Source: Propionibacterium sp. oral taxon 192 str. F0372 (lineage in GTDB: Bacteria > Actinomycetota > Actinomycetes > Propionibacteriales > Propionibacteriaceae). From it: 64,000 nt of DNA. Where the stretch lies: the NCBI RefSeq assembly GCF_000413315.1, contig NZ_KE340298.1, forward strand, positions 1-64,000. Direction: 5' to 3'. The notes under the pieces are model-generated. The model ran no database searches. It saw only the letters and a program-made list of their open reading frames with translations, and had not been told where the DNA came from. The translations under genes were made by a program, and so were the position numbers. This document shows positions 1 through 14,088 of this stretch, one piece after another; the first letter of the stretch is position 1; the number at the start of each line of letters is the position of its first letter.

Positions 1-30
1 GGTGTTGGGTTGGGGTGTGGTGATATACAC

Positions 31-82
31 AAAAGAAAATAAGCAGTGTTCCTCTACACACGTGTGTAGAGGAACACTGCTT
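31..82 (-). terminator. rRNA operon terminator
   Basis: Positions 41-82 form a perfect inverted repeat with two 21-base arms and no unpaired bases between them. It begins 5 nt past the 3' end of the 5S rRNA. Reading the minus strand, the hairpin is followed by a T-rich stretch at 31-40, the layout of an intrinsic terminator. Some of the central bases must form the loop. It should end the 16S-23S-5S transcript. Confidence 0.9.
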
Positions 83-86
83 AAAA

Positions 87-207
87 GTCCGGCAGCGTCC
101 TAGTCTCCCACAGAGTCCCCCCTGCAGTACAATCGGCGCTGAAAGGCTTAACTACCAGGTTCGGAATGGAACTGGGTGTTTCCCTCTCGCTATGGCCACC
201 GAAACAC
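87..207 (-). rRNA. rrf: 5S ribosomal RNA
   Basis: About 121 nt matching the 5S rRNA pattern on the minus strand: a 5' end beginning GTGTTTCGGTGG, conserved loop sequences in the middle, and a 3' end that pairs back with the 5' end. It is last in the operon, about 58 nt after the 23S gene and just before a strong terminator. The ends are estimated from the terminal helix and may be off by a few bases. Confidence 0.93.
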
Positions 208-243
208 TCTTCAGAATATCACCACAGATACCCTCAAAATCAT

Positions 244-265
244 ACAGTGAACGCGTAACATCTTT

Positions 266-276
<11 letters not shown>
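244..276 (-). other. 23S processing stem, 3' arm
   Basis: This stretch at the 3' edge of the 23S gene is almost fully complementary to 3324-3357 at its 5' edge, about 30 bp with few mismatches. Such long stems bring the two ends of pre-23S rRNA together and are the usual RNase III substrate. The pairing is read directly; RNase III cleavage is inferred from the general model. The window's own rnc gene is at 60115-60870. Confidence 0.8.
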
Positions 277-5060
<4,784 letters not shown>

Positions 5061-5170
5061 ACAGAGAACCGAATCACTGACCAATCCAATCCGAAAACTG
5101 GACAATCAATCACTCAAAGAAACCCAAACGAAAGAAGAAAAACCTTCCTCCGACAAGGCCAAAAAAATGA

Positions 5171-5200
5171 CTGTAAAGCACACTGTTGAGTTCTCAAAAT
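5171..5200 (-). promoter_or_regulatory. boxA-like rRNA leader motif
   Basis: On the minus strand the leader reads TTGAGAACTCAACAGTGTG, the motif conserved upstream of 16S genes in actinobacteria. It contains a small palindrome followed by a boxA-like element, thought to recruit the Nus antitermination complex. It sits about 110 nt upstream of the 16S gene. A shorter relative occurs in the 16S-23S spacer. Function is inferred from this resemblance. Confidence 0.6.
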
Positions 5201-5254
5201 TCACACCCACCAACCCCAGAACCACAAAAGACCCCAGAACCAGCGACCAAACCA

Positions 5255-5284
5255 ACATTACTCGGCTTCCAACCCTTGTGTCAA
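5255..5284 (-). promoter_or_regulatory. rRNA operon promoter, proximal
   Basis: On the minus strand a perfect -35 TTGACA (5279-5284) is followed after 18 bases by TAATGT (5255-5260), a good -10. Transcription would start near 5248, giving a leader of roughly 190 nt that contains the boxA-like motif. This is the best sigma-70-type promoter in the 530-base gap between tyrS and 16S. Confidence 0.7.
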
Positions 5285-5329
5285 GTTCAAAGAATCGGAA
5301 CCCTCGTAGCTGATCAAGCTTGCCGATCT

Positions 5330-5358
5330 ACTCTAGCAGACTTAGGCCCGCTTGGCAA
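5330..5358 (-). promoter_or_regulatory. rRNA operon promoter, distal
   Basis: TTGCCA at 5353-5358 and TAGAGT at 5330-5335 on the minus strand, separated by 17 bases, look like a second housekeeping promoter about 75 bases upstream of the proximal one. Tandem rRNA promoters are common. The remaining gap up to the tyrS stop (5360-5594) shows no gene and no clear terminator, so some tyrS read-through into the rRNA operon is possible. Confidence 0.5.
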
Positions 5359-5594
5359 ATCAACGTTTTGTTCCTCATCCTCCCGCCGAACCCGCACAGG
5401 CGGAGCGGAAGTAGTTGGAACCGATCACTTCTGATCACACCTCAGAAAACCGCGGAACCCCTTGTCAGCAGCCTGAAATCAATCAGTACCGCCAAGATCC
5501 GGATTCCCGTTCAGCCCTCGAAGGCCTGGCCAACGTTACACAGACGAGCAACGGGTCACCAAATCGGGGCTCGGCAACCTGTTGTTGTCGCTGG

Positions 5595-6860
5595 TCAATC
5601 CACGATCACACCGCCGACGGTCTTTTTGCCCCGCCGCAGCACCAAGTACCGTCCAGCCAGCAGATCCGTCTCCTGGACACGGGCCTCGGCGTCAGTAGCC
5701 TTTTGGTTATTCAGATAGGCACCGCCCTCTTGGATCGCCCGGCGAGCCGCCGATTTCGAGGAGACTACGCCACTTGCTGCCAGCGCATCAGTGACCAGGG
5801 GTAGTTCTCCCTCTCTCCGAGGTAGCAAAGCCGCACCAAGCTCGTCCATCACCGCAGCCAATGTGACACCGGGCAACTCGCTGAGATCCCCACGTCCGAA
5901 GATTGCGGCAGCTGCAGCCTCAGCGGATTGGCGCTCCGCGATCCCGTGGACGAGGTCGGTGACGTCGTCGGCAAGGGCCCTTTGGGCTGCTCGCTTGAAA
6001 GGTTCCTCCACGGTCTGTCGCTCCAGTTCCTCAATCTCTTTACGAGATCGCCAGGAGAAAATCTTCAGGTAGTCGATAACCTTGCTGTCTTCGGCATTCA
6101 GCCAGAACTGATGAAAGGCAAACGGTGAGGTGAGCTGCGGATCGATCCACACAGCCCCGGACTCGGTCTTGCCAAATTTCGTGCCGTCGGACTTAGTCAG
6201 CAACGGGGTGACCAAGCCATGGACCGTTGTCCCCTCGGTGCGTCTGATGTAGTCCGCACCAGCAGTGACGTTGCCCCACTGGTCCTGCGCCCCGGTCTGC
6301 AGGGTGGCTCCGTAGCGCCGGTGAAGTTCCCGGAAGTCCATTGACTGAAGCAGAACGTAGGAGAACTCGGTGTAAGAAATTCCCGCTTCGAGTCGTCGAG
6401 CTACGACATCGCGAGCCAGCATCCGATTCACCGAGAAGTGCTTCCCGACCTCGCGCAGAAAATCCAAGACATTCATCCGGGAGATCCAGTCGTAGTTGTT
6501 GACCAGGATCGCGGCATTGTCGCCCTCGAAGGAAACGTACTTGGAGACCTGCTCGCGCAACCCTTCAACCCAGCCCCGGACGACCTCGGCATCGTTCATC
6601 ACCCGCTCGCCAGTCATCTTCGGATCCCCGATGAGGCCGGTCCCACCGCCAACAAGCAGGATCGGCCGGTGCCCGGCCTCCTGGATACGCCGGGCCAACA
6701 GCAATTGGACGAGATGACCAATGTGCAGGCTTGCTGCCGTGGGGTCGAAACCGACGTAGAAGGTCACCGGCCCAGCGTCCAGATGGGCGCCGAGGGCATC
6801 AAGATCGGTGGACTGAGCGATGAAACCTCGCCAGGACAGTTCGTCGAGCAGTGCGTTCAC
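5595..6860 (-). CDS. tyrS: tyrosine--tRNA ligase
   Basis: Charges tRNA-Tyr with tyrosine. Starting at the GTG at 6858-6860 gives 421 aa, the normal TyrS length. It shows the class I signature HIGH at residues 46-49, the KMSKS equivalent KFGKT at 228-232 and a C-terminal S4 RNA-binding domain. The frame stays open 126 bases further upstream to another GTG at 6986, but those residues match nothing in TyrS, so I prefer the inner start although its ribosome binding site is weak. It lies downstream of argH on the same strand and upstream of the rRNA operon. Confidence 0.93.
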   Translation of the reverse strand: MNALLDELSWRGFIAQSTDLDALGAHLDAGPVTFYVGFDPTAASLHIGHLVQLLLARRIQEAGHRPILLVGGGTGLIGDPKMTGERVMNDAEVVRGWVEGLREQVSKYVSFEGDNAAILVNNYDWISRMNVLDFLREVGKHFSVNRMLARDVVARRLEAGISYTEFSYVLLQSMDFRELHRRYGATLQTGAQDQWGNVTAGADYIRRTEGTTVHGLVTPLLTKSDGTKFGKTESGAVWIDPQLTSPFAFHQFWLNAEDSKVIDYLKIFSWRSRKEIEELERQTVEEPFKRAAQRALADDVTDLVHGIAERQSAEAAAAAIFGRGDLSELPGVTLAAVMDELGAALLPRREGELPLVTDALAASGVVSSKSAARRAIQEGGAYLNNQKATDAEARVQETDLLAGRYLVLRRGKKTVGGVIVD

Positions 6861-7011
6861 GGTCCGCAGCCTAGCAATGGGCGAAGCTGCCGGTATCGGA
6901 ACTGGCGCTACCAGCAGCAGTCTTCCTGACCGGAATACAGCTATACCGTCGCCCAGCGTAGGACGGCCGGAGCAGTCCCGAACCACCAGCTCTCAGGCCC
7001 AATGATGAGAT

Positions 7012-8520
<1,509 letters not shown>

Positions 8521-8534
8521 TCACAGCGAGATGA

Positions 8535-8575
8535 GTCCACTAACGGCCGACCGCCGGGATGGCCAATGAGTGGAC
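8535..8575. repeat. inverted repeat between argR and argH
   Basis: GTCCACT (8535-8541) and AGTGGAC (8569-8575) are perfect inverted arms, with an inner GGCC/GGCC pair. Together they could form a hairpin in the argR-argH gap. There is no T-run, so it is not a typical intrinsic terminator. It could attenuate or process the arg transcript, or be chance. Confidence 0.35.
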
Positions 8576-8583
8576 CCGATAAT

Positions 8584-9084
8584 TCAGTGCGTCTCGCCGT
8601 TGGCCAAAGCATTAAACATTCCTGCGAGTTCCTGTCCGCCACCGGGATCCCTGGAGATCACCACAATCGAGTCATCACCAGCTATGGTTCCCAGGATCAT
8701 CGGGTTGGACACCCGGTCAATCACCGAGGCGAAGTATTGGGCCGCCCCTGGCGGAGTCTTGAGCACGACGAGATTGCCTGAGGCGATGGCCGACACCAGC
8801 AGCTCCGTACACACCCGGGCAAGTCGAGCCTCATGAACCGCATGCTCCGAGGCCATCTCCACCCCCGCGGGGGCGTAGACCAGTGCCCCAGATGCGGACC
8901 GCACCCGGACCGCACCAAGTTCCATCAAATCCTTCGACAGAGTTCCCTGGGAAACCGCCAGTCCCTCGGCAGCCAGAAATTCAGCAAGTTCTGCTTGGGA
9001 ACCAATCTGATGTTCCGTGATCAATTCGATAATCCGTCCCCTGCGGGCCACGCGCGAGGCACTGCGAGCAGCATCATCGGTCAT
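8584..9084 (-). CDS. argR: arginine repressor ArgR
   Basis: Arginine-responsive regulator that binds ARG boxes as a hexamer with arginine as corepressor. The 166-aa protein has an N-terminal winged helix (about residues 10-75, recognition region with SQGTLSKDL) and a C-terminal oligomerisation and arginine-binding domain containing GTIAGDDSI near residue 138. It overlaps the 3' end of argD by 11 bases, so it is part of the operon it presumably controls. The likely operator is at 13341-13370 in front of argC. Confidence 0.95.
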   Translation of the reverse strand: MTDDAARSASRVARRGRIIELITEHQIGSQAELAEFLAAEGLAVSQGTLSKDLMELGAVRVRSASGALVYAPAGVEMASEHAVHEARLARVCTELLVSAIASGNLVVLKTPPGAAQYFASVIDRVSNPMILGTIAGDDSIVVISRDPGGGQELAGMFNALANGETH

Positions 9085-10258
9085 TGTTCCTCACCCTTCT
9101 CACCATGTCATCGAGGACCTCGACGAATTCCGCAACCGTCTTGGCATCCACAATGAGAGGCGGTGCAAGTCGCAGCACGTCGGGGCGGGGGGCCTGGATG
9201 ATCCAGCCCGCATCAAGCATCGCATCAACGATCCGTGATCCAGTCTGGTCGCTCAGTCCCACTCCCAACAGCAACCCTCGCCCCCGCACCTCCCGGATCC
9301 CAGGGTTGCCCAGCCCAAGCAAGGATTCTTTGATAAGCCGACCCATCGCATGAGCGTTGTCTAGTAACCCCTCGGTAGCAATCGTGTCGAGCACGGCCAG
9401 TCCGGCTGCCGCGGCGATCGGGTTGCCTGCGAAGGTGGATCCATGGCTGCCCGGGGTGAACAGTTCACCTGCCGGGCCCGTCGCTAGGCAGGCACCCATC
9501 GGGATGCCGTTGCCCAGCCCCTTGGCGACGGTGATCAGATCAGCTTCCACTCCATCCGCAACGCTGGTGAGCCATTCACCGCAGCGACCGATCCCGGTCT
9601 GTACCTCATCCACCCACAGCAGTGCTCCATGCACCCTGGTGATCTCCCGGGCAGCAGTCAAAAACTCAGAATTGGCCGGTATCACACCAGATTCACCCTG
9701 GATGGTCTCCAAAATCACGGCCGCCGTCGTGTCATCGACCACCGAGGCTAACGCATCCACATCGTTGAACGGGCTGAAGACCACCTCACCGGGCAACGGC
9801 TCAAAGGGGGTGCGGTACTTGGCGGTCGAGGTCAGCGCCAGAGCCCCCATCGTGCGTCCATGGAAGGAACCGGTCATGGCGACGATTTTCGTGCGCCCGG
9901 TCAGCCTGGTCACTTTGAGGGCCGCCTCGTTCGCCTCCGTGCCAGAATTCGCGAAATAGACCCGGGATGGTTCACCGGTCAACGACACCAGCCGCTCGGC
10001 GAGTGCGATCTGGGGTGGGGAAGCATACAGGTTGGAAATATGCCCCAGAGTGCGCATCTGGGAGGCCACCGCCTCAGTGACAGCCGGATGGCCGTGACCA
10101 AGTCCGCCCACAGCGATTCCCGAGAACATGTCGGTGAACCGTTTGCCATCAGCATCCCACAGGTGGATTCCTTCCCCCTTGACGAAGACTCGCTTGGGAA
10201 CACCGAAGTTGCGCATCAACGCAGACTGGTAACGTTCCAGCCATTGTGACTGTGACAT
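9074..10258 (-). CDS. argD: acetylornithine aminotransferase
   Basis: PLP-dependent class III aminotransferase that converts N-acetylglutamate semialdehyde to N-acetylornithine. The protein has 394 aa, a typical length. The PLP lysine lies in the motif [14 protein letters not shown] near residue 245, and the cofactor-aspartate motif [11 protein letters not shown] precedes it. The ATG is preceded by AGGAGG and starts 3 bases after the argB stop, pointing to tight co-expression. It may also act in lysine synthesis, as ArgD does in some bacteria. Confidence 0.95.
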   Translation of the reverse strand: MSQSQWLERYQSALMRNFGVPKRVFVKGEGIHLWDADGKRFTDMFSGIAVGGLGHGHPAVTEAVASQMRTLGHISNLYASPPQIALAERLVSLTGEPSRVYFANSGTEANEAALKVTRLTGRTKIVAMTGSFHGRTMGALALTSTAKYRTPFEPLPGEVVFSPFNDVDALASVVDDTTAAVILETIQGESGVIPANSEFLTAAREITRVHGALLWVDEVQTGIGRCGEWLTSVADGVEADLITVAKGLGNGIPMGACLATGPAGELFTPGSHGSTFAGNPIAAAAGLAVLDTIATEGLLDNAHAMGRLIKESLLGLGNPGIREVRGRGLLLGVGLSDQTGSRIVDAMLDAGWIIQAPRPDVLRLAPPLIVDAKTVAEFVEVLDDMVRRVRNNDR

Positions 10259-10261
10259 GGT

Positions 10262-11164
10262 TCAATCCTCCTGCGGATCGTGGACCATGGTGCCGATGCC
10301 CTCATCGGTGAAGATCTCCAAAAGCAGGCAGTGCGTGATCCGCCCATCAATGATCGTTGCCCTGGAGACTCCTTGGGTGACCGCATGGAGGCAGGCCTCC
10401 ATCTTGGGACGCATTCCCGACACCAGGGTGGGCATCATCTCGCGCAATTCGGCAACAGCGATCTGCGTGATGACATTGGTCGAGTTCGGCCAGTCGGCGT
10501 ACAGTCCGGGGACATCAGTAAGCATGACCAATCTTTCGGCTCCAAGGGCCACCGAAAGTGCCGCAGCAGCGGTGTCGGCGTTGACGTTATATACCAACCC
10601 ATCGGGTCCTGGTGCGACCGATGCAACCACCGGTACCCGGCCAGCATCAATAATGTCCAGCACCGCTTCGGGATTTACTGAAGCGACATCACCTACTTGG
10701 CCCAGATCGATCGCTTCGCCATCCAGGTCAATCGTCTTCGGCTCCGCAATGAGTAATCCTCCGTCCTCCCCCGACATGCCGACCGCGAAGGGAGCATGAC
10801 GGTTAATCAGATTAACCAGTTCCCGGCCCACCTGGCCCACCAACACCATGCGGACCACGTCCATCGCATCCTTCGAGGTAACGCGAAGCCCGCCACGGAA
10901 CTCGGACTTCACCTCAAGGCGTTCCAGCATGGAGCTGATCTGCGGGCCTCCTCCATGGACGACCACGGCACGAACCCCGCAACGACGAAGGAAGACGATG
11001 TCCTGAGCGAAGGCTTTCTTCAGGTGTTCGTCAACCATCGCATTGCCGCCATACTTGATGACGATGGTCTTTCCCGCATACTCCATCAACCAGGGCAGAG
11101 CCTCAATCAGCACGCTTGCCTTCTCGATCAGTGGTTCAGCATCTTGGCTGTGTGTGATTACCAT
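10262..11164 (-). CDS. argB: acetylglutamate kinase
   Basis: Phosphorylates N-acetylglutamate, usually the arginine-feedback-inhibited step when ArgJ recycles the acetyl group. The protein has 300 aa. Amino-acid-kinase fold motifs are visible: KYGGNAM near the N terminus, the VVHGGGPQI glycine loop, and [12 protein letters not shown] for ATP binding. The start at 11164 shares one base with the argJ stop (TGATG). A longer frame upstream overlaps argJ and is not needed. Confidence 0.95.
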   Translation of the reverse strand: MVITHSQDAEPLIEKASVLIEALPWLMEYAGKTIVIKYGGNAMVDEHLKKAFAQDIVFLRRCGVRAVVVHGGGPQISSMLERLEVKSEFRGGLRVTSKDAMDVVRMVLVGQVGRELVNLINRHAPFAVGMSGEDGGLLIAEPKTIDLDGEAIDLGQVGDVASVNPEAVLDIIDAGRVPVVASVAPGPDGLVYNVNADTAAAALSVALGAERLVMLTDVPGLYADWPNSTNVITQIAVAELREMMPTLVSGMRPKMEACLHAVTQGVSRATIIDGRITHCLLLEIFTDEGIGTMVHDPQED

Positions 11165-12315
11165 CAAGACGAGTACTCCGCATTCTCCTTGACGTATCCG
11201 TACGTCAGGTCGTTGGTCCAGATCGTTGCCTCGCGCTGCCCGGCATGCAGATCCACGAGAATTTCGCACTCCCGGGGTGTGAGATCGACAAGTGAGCGGT
11301 CCTCCCCCACCCCTGAGGCCCGGCACACTTGGATCCCGTTGATAGACACATCCAGTTCGTCAACCCGGAACGCAGCCTTGGTCACTCCGATGGCACTCAG
11401 CACACGGCCCCAGTTCGGGTCGTTGCCGAAGATCGCGCATTTGACCAGATTGGAGCGGCCGATCTCCCGGGCAACCTCCAAAGCATCGGCTTCGCTCGCT
11501 GCACCGACCACTCGGATGGCAATGTCATGGCTCGCGCCCTCGGCATCGGCAATGAGCTGCCGGGCCAAAGCGCAGCACACCTTGGTGAGAGCTTGGGTGA
11601 ACTGCTCGGAATCAACTCTCATCTCGGAAGCACCACTGCTCATGGCGATGACCGTGTCATTGGTGGACATGCATCCGTCGGAGTCAATGCGGTCGAAAGA
11701 CTGTGCGGCTGCTCTCCCGAGAGCTGTCCGAAGAACCTGGTGGCTGATCACGGCATCGGTGGTGAGCACAACCAGCATCGTCGCCAGGCCCGGAGCCAGC
11801 ATCCCAGCTCCCTTGGCCATGCCACCGATCGACCAGCCCTGGCCCAGATACTTTGCCTGCTTTGGATGGGTGTCGGTGGTCATGATGGCCTCCGCCGCGG
11901 CTGCTCCCCCCTGGATGCTCAATTGTTGGTGGGCGCTACGCACCCCGGCGAGTAGGGCATCCAGGGGTAGTCTGACCCCGATGAGGCCAGTGGAACAGAC
12001 CGCAACATCAGCCGATTCACAATCGATCAGCTGAGCTGCCTCAAGGGCGGTGGCATAGGCATCTTCGTAACCCGGACGCCCGGTACAGGCATTGGCGCCA
12101 CCGGAGTTGAGCACCACTGCCTGGAGATTGCCGTCCGCGACCGCGTCCCGTGACCATGCGACCGGGGCCGCGAACACCCTGTTGGTTGTGAACACGGCAG
12201 CCGCCGCAGAACTCGGGCCATGATTCACGACCAAAGCAAGATCCTTGCGACCGTTGGACTTAATGCCTGCTGCGACTCCAGCAGCGAGGAATCCCGAGGG
12301 GGTGGTAACGCTCAC
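11164..12315 (-). CDS. argJ: glutamate N-acetyltransferase / amino-acid acetyltransferase
   Basis: ArgJ moves the acetyl group from acetylornithine to glutamate and may also use acetyl-CoA. The precursor (383 aa) cleaves itself into two chains. The conserved cleavage motif is visible as [14 protein letters not shown], with Thr179 as the new N-terminal nucleophile. Whether it is mono- or bifunctional cannot be told from sequence. Start is GTG at 12313-12315, overlapping the argC stop as GTGA. Confidence 0.94.
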   Translation of the reverse strand: MSVTTPSGFLAAGVAAGIKSNGRKDLALVVNHGPSSAAAAVFTTNRVFAAPVAWSRDAVADGNLQAVVLNSGGANACTGRPGYEDAYATALEAAQLIDCESADVAVCSTGLIGVRLPLDALLAGVRSAHQQLSIQGGAAAAEAIMTTDTHPKQAKYLGQGWSIGGMAKGAGMLAPGLATMLVVLTTDAVISHQVLRTALGRAAAQSFDRIDSDGCMSTNDTVIAMSSGASEMRVDSEQFTQALTKVCCALARQLIADAEGASHDIAIRVVGAASEADALEVAREIGRSNLVKCAIFGNDPNWGRVLSAIGVTKAAFRVDELDVSINGIQVCRASGVGEDRSLVDLTPRECEILVDLHAGQREATIWTNDLTYGYVKENAEYSS

Positions 12316-13340
12316 GGGGTGACTCCGCTTCTGTTCAAGCCGGTGGTTTCCGGCAGTCCGAGTGCAATATTCATCGATTGAATCGCCCCACCAGCGGTTC
12401 CCTTGGTGAGGTTGTCAATAACCCCGACCGCCACCATGCGACCAGCTTGCTTGTCAGCAATGACCTGTACCTGGAAGGCATTGGAGCCCAGCACCGATTT
12501 GGATACCGGCCATGCTCCCGCGGGGAGAACATGGCAGAAAGGTTCATCAGCATAGACATCGGCATAAATTTGTTGGACAGTGTCCGTGTCGTGCTCCTGC
12601 AAGGGCGCCGTCACTACGGCGATGATCCCACGCGAGATCGGTGCCAACATGGGGGTGAAGGACACCGTCGGAGCATCGGCACCAAGGTGCCGCATGTTCT
12701 GCAGTATCTCCGGAACGTGACGGTGCACTCCGCCGACACCATAAGCGCTCATTGAGTTGAACAGTTCGGATCCCAGCAGGTTTACTTTCGCAGCCTTCCC
12801 CGCTCCGGAAGTCCCTGACGCGGCTGCGACGGTCACGTCATGACCGTCTATCAGTCCGGAAACCAGGGCCGGCAGTAGACTGAGGGTGATAGCCGTCGGA
12901 TAGCACCCGGGGACCGCAACTCGTTTGGTGGCGGCCAGCACATGCCGCTGACCGGGTAGTTCAGGCAACCCGTAGGGCCACCATCCGGGGTAGTCGGTGC
13001 CATAGAAGGCGTCCCAGTCTGATTTTTCGGTCAGCCGGAAATCGGGGCCACAGTCGATCACCAGCACATCTGGGCTCAGCTGCGCGACCACCGCAGCCGA
13101 TGCGCCGTGTGGCAGTGCCAAGAAGACAACATCGTGACCTGAAAGATTATCGATCGTGGTCTCCACCAGCTCCCGATCGGCCAGGTCAGGCAAGGATGGG
13201 AGATGCTCCCCCAGCCGGTGCCCGGCATTCGAGTGGGCACACAGTGCACCAATCTCCAGTTGCGGGTGGGTGCTCGCCAGACGCAGGATTTCCCCGCCGA
13301 CGTAGCCGGTCGCGCCAGCAATGGCCATCGAGTAAAGCAT
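12312..13340 (-). CDS. argC: N-acetyl-gamma-glutamyl-phosphate reductase
   Basis: NADPH-dependent reduction of N-acetylglutamyl phosphate to the semialdehyde. The 342-aa protein begins with the Rossmann motif GATGYVGGEILR. The catalytic cysteine lies in the motif AVPGCYPTA near residue 148, and a His-containing GGVHRHVPE follows. It is the first gene of the arg operon. The gap to the upstream TetR gene is only 41 bases, so the operon promoter must overlap the end of that gene. An in-frame ATG four codons later is a possible alternative start. Confidence 0.94.
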   Translation of the reverse strand: MLYSMAIAGATGYVGGEILRLASTHPQLEIGALCAHSNAGHRLGEHLPSLPDLADRELVETTIDNLSGHDVVFLALPHGASAAVVAQLSPDVLVIDCGPDFRLTEKSDWDAFYGTDYPGWWPYGLPELPGQRHVLAATKRVAVPGCYPTAITLSLLPALVSGLIDGHDVTVAAASGTSGAGKAAKVNLLGSELFNSMSAYGVGGVHRHVPEILQNMRHLGADAPTVSFTPMLAPISRGIIAVVTAPLQEHDTDTVQQIYADVYADEPFCHVLPAGAWPVSKSVLGSNAFQVQVIADKQAGRMVAVGVIDNLTKGTAGGAIQSMNIALGLPETTGLNRSGVTP

Positions 13341-13370
13341 GGCATAATTATGCCTTTACTTAAATAAGTA
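13341..13370 (-). promoter_or_regulatory. probable ArgR operator and argC promoter
   Basis: Two palindromes lie directly before argC: GGCATAATTATGCC (13341-13354, perfect) and TACTTA-AA-TAAGTA (13357-13370, perfect), the second touching a TTGCATA half-site at 13369-13375. AT-rich paired palindromes of this type are what hexameric ArgR binds. On the minus strand TTGAAC and, 17 bases on, TAAGTA could be the -35 and -10, so bound ArgR would block transcription start. Their centres are 16 bp apart, less than the usual 21. Confidence 0.6.
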
Positions 13371-13381
13371 TGCAATAAGGT

Positions 13382-13939
13382 TCAACTGGGGAGACCAGCC
13401 ATACCGCCGCGCAGCAGGCCGACTCCGGCTTCGAAGGCAGCATCGTCACGTCCGTCACCGTCACCTACGACAACCCCCAGGCTGATCATGGTGGCTCGCG
13501 TCTGCTCCTGCATGACATGGCCCAACACGAAATGGGTCCAAGCACGAGCCAGCGCACGGCTCTTACTCCGGGGCCAGGCAGGATCCAAGTGCTCGGCGAT
13601 GATGTGGTCAGGGCGCACGCTGCCCAGATCACTGGACAGGGTCGAGGCAACGAGTTCGGCAGCATCGCGGTGCGCCAGCAGCGCATCGCGCAGGGATCGC
13701 GCCCATTGCATCATCATGTCGGGAAGCGGGACATCCTCGGCGATACCATGACTGACCGGGGCGAGGATCTCATCGGCCACGGCGGCCAGCAGCGCTTGCT
13801 TGTTCGTATAGTGCCAGTAGATCGAAGCGGCCTGCACCCCCAGACCGTCGGCAATCCTGCGCATCGAGAGATCCGCCAAACCCCACGTATCCAGGATCTC
13901 AAGAGCACTGGCGACGATACGCTCCTTGGTCACGGCCAT
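13382..13939 (-). CDS. TetR-family transcriptional regulator
   Basis: A 185-aa protein if started at the ATG at 13937-13939. The N-terminal helix-turn-helix (about residues 5-50, with LSMRRIADGLGVQAASIYWHY) is typical TetR. The C-terminal part resembles the tetracycline-repressor-type ligand domain, but no ligand can be named. It is immediately upstream of argC on the same strand, with no obvious functional link. No divergent target gene is adjacent. The frame is open further upstream but without TetR features. Confidence 0.85.
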   Translation of the reverse strand: MAVTKERIVASALEILDTWGLADLSMRRIADGLGVQAASIYWHYTNKQALLAAVADEILAPVSHGIAEDVPLPDMMMQWARSLRDALLAHRDAAELVASTLSSDLGSVRPDHIIAEHLDPAWPRSKSRALARAWTHFVLGHVMQEQTRATMISLGVVVGDGDGRDDAAFEAGVGLLRGGMAGLPS

Positions 13940-14088
13940 GGGCACACCATATCGCTGGTAACCGTCGAATGGATCCGCCCCAGTATCGTGACGTCTCGGT
14001 GACCAAAGGTGGACCCGGACGGACGCAGTAGTCCGCAAAGACCGAAATCGATCACAGTGACCGGTCTAGGCTTGCTGCAAAGCAGCTC

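Noticed and set aside
5860-7000. Plus-strand reading frames opposite tyrS
   Set aside because: Shadow frames; the minus strand encodes complete TyrS motifs.
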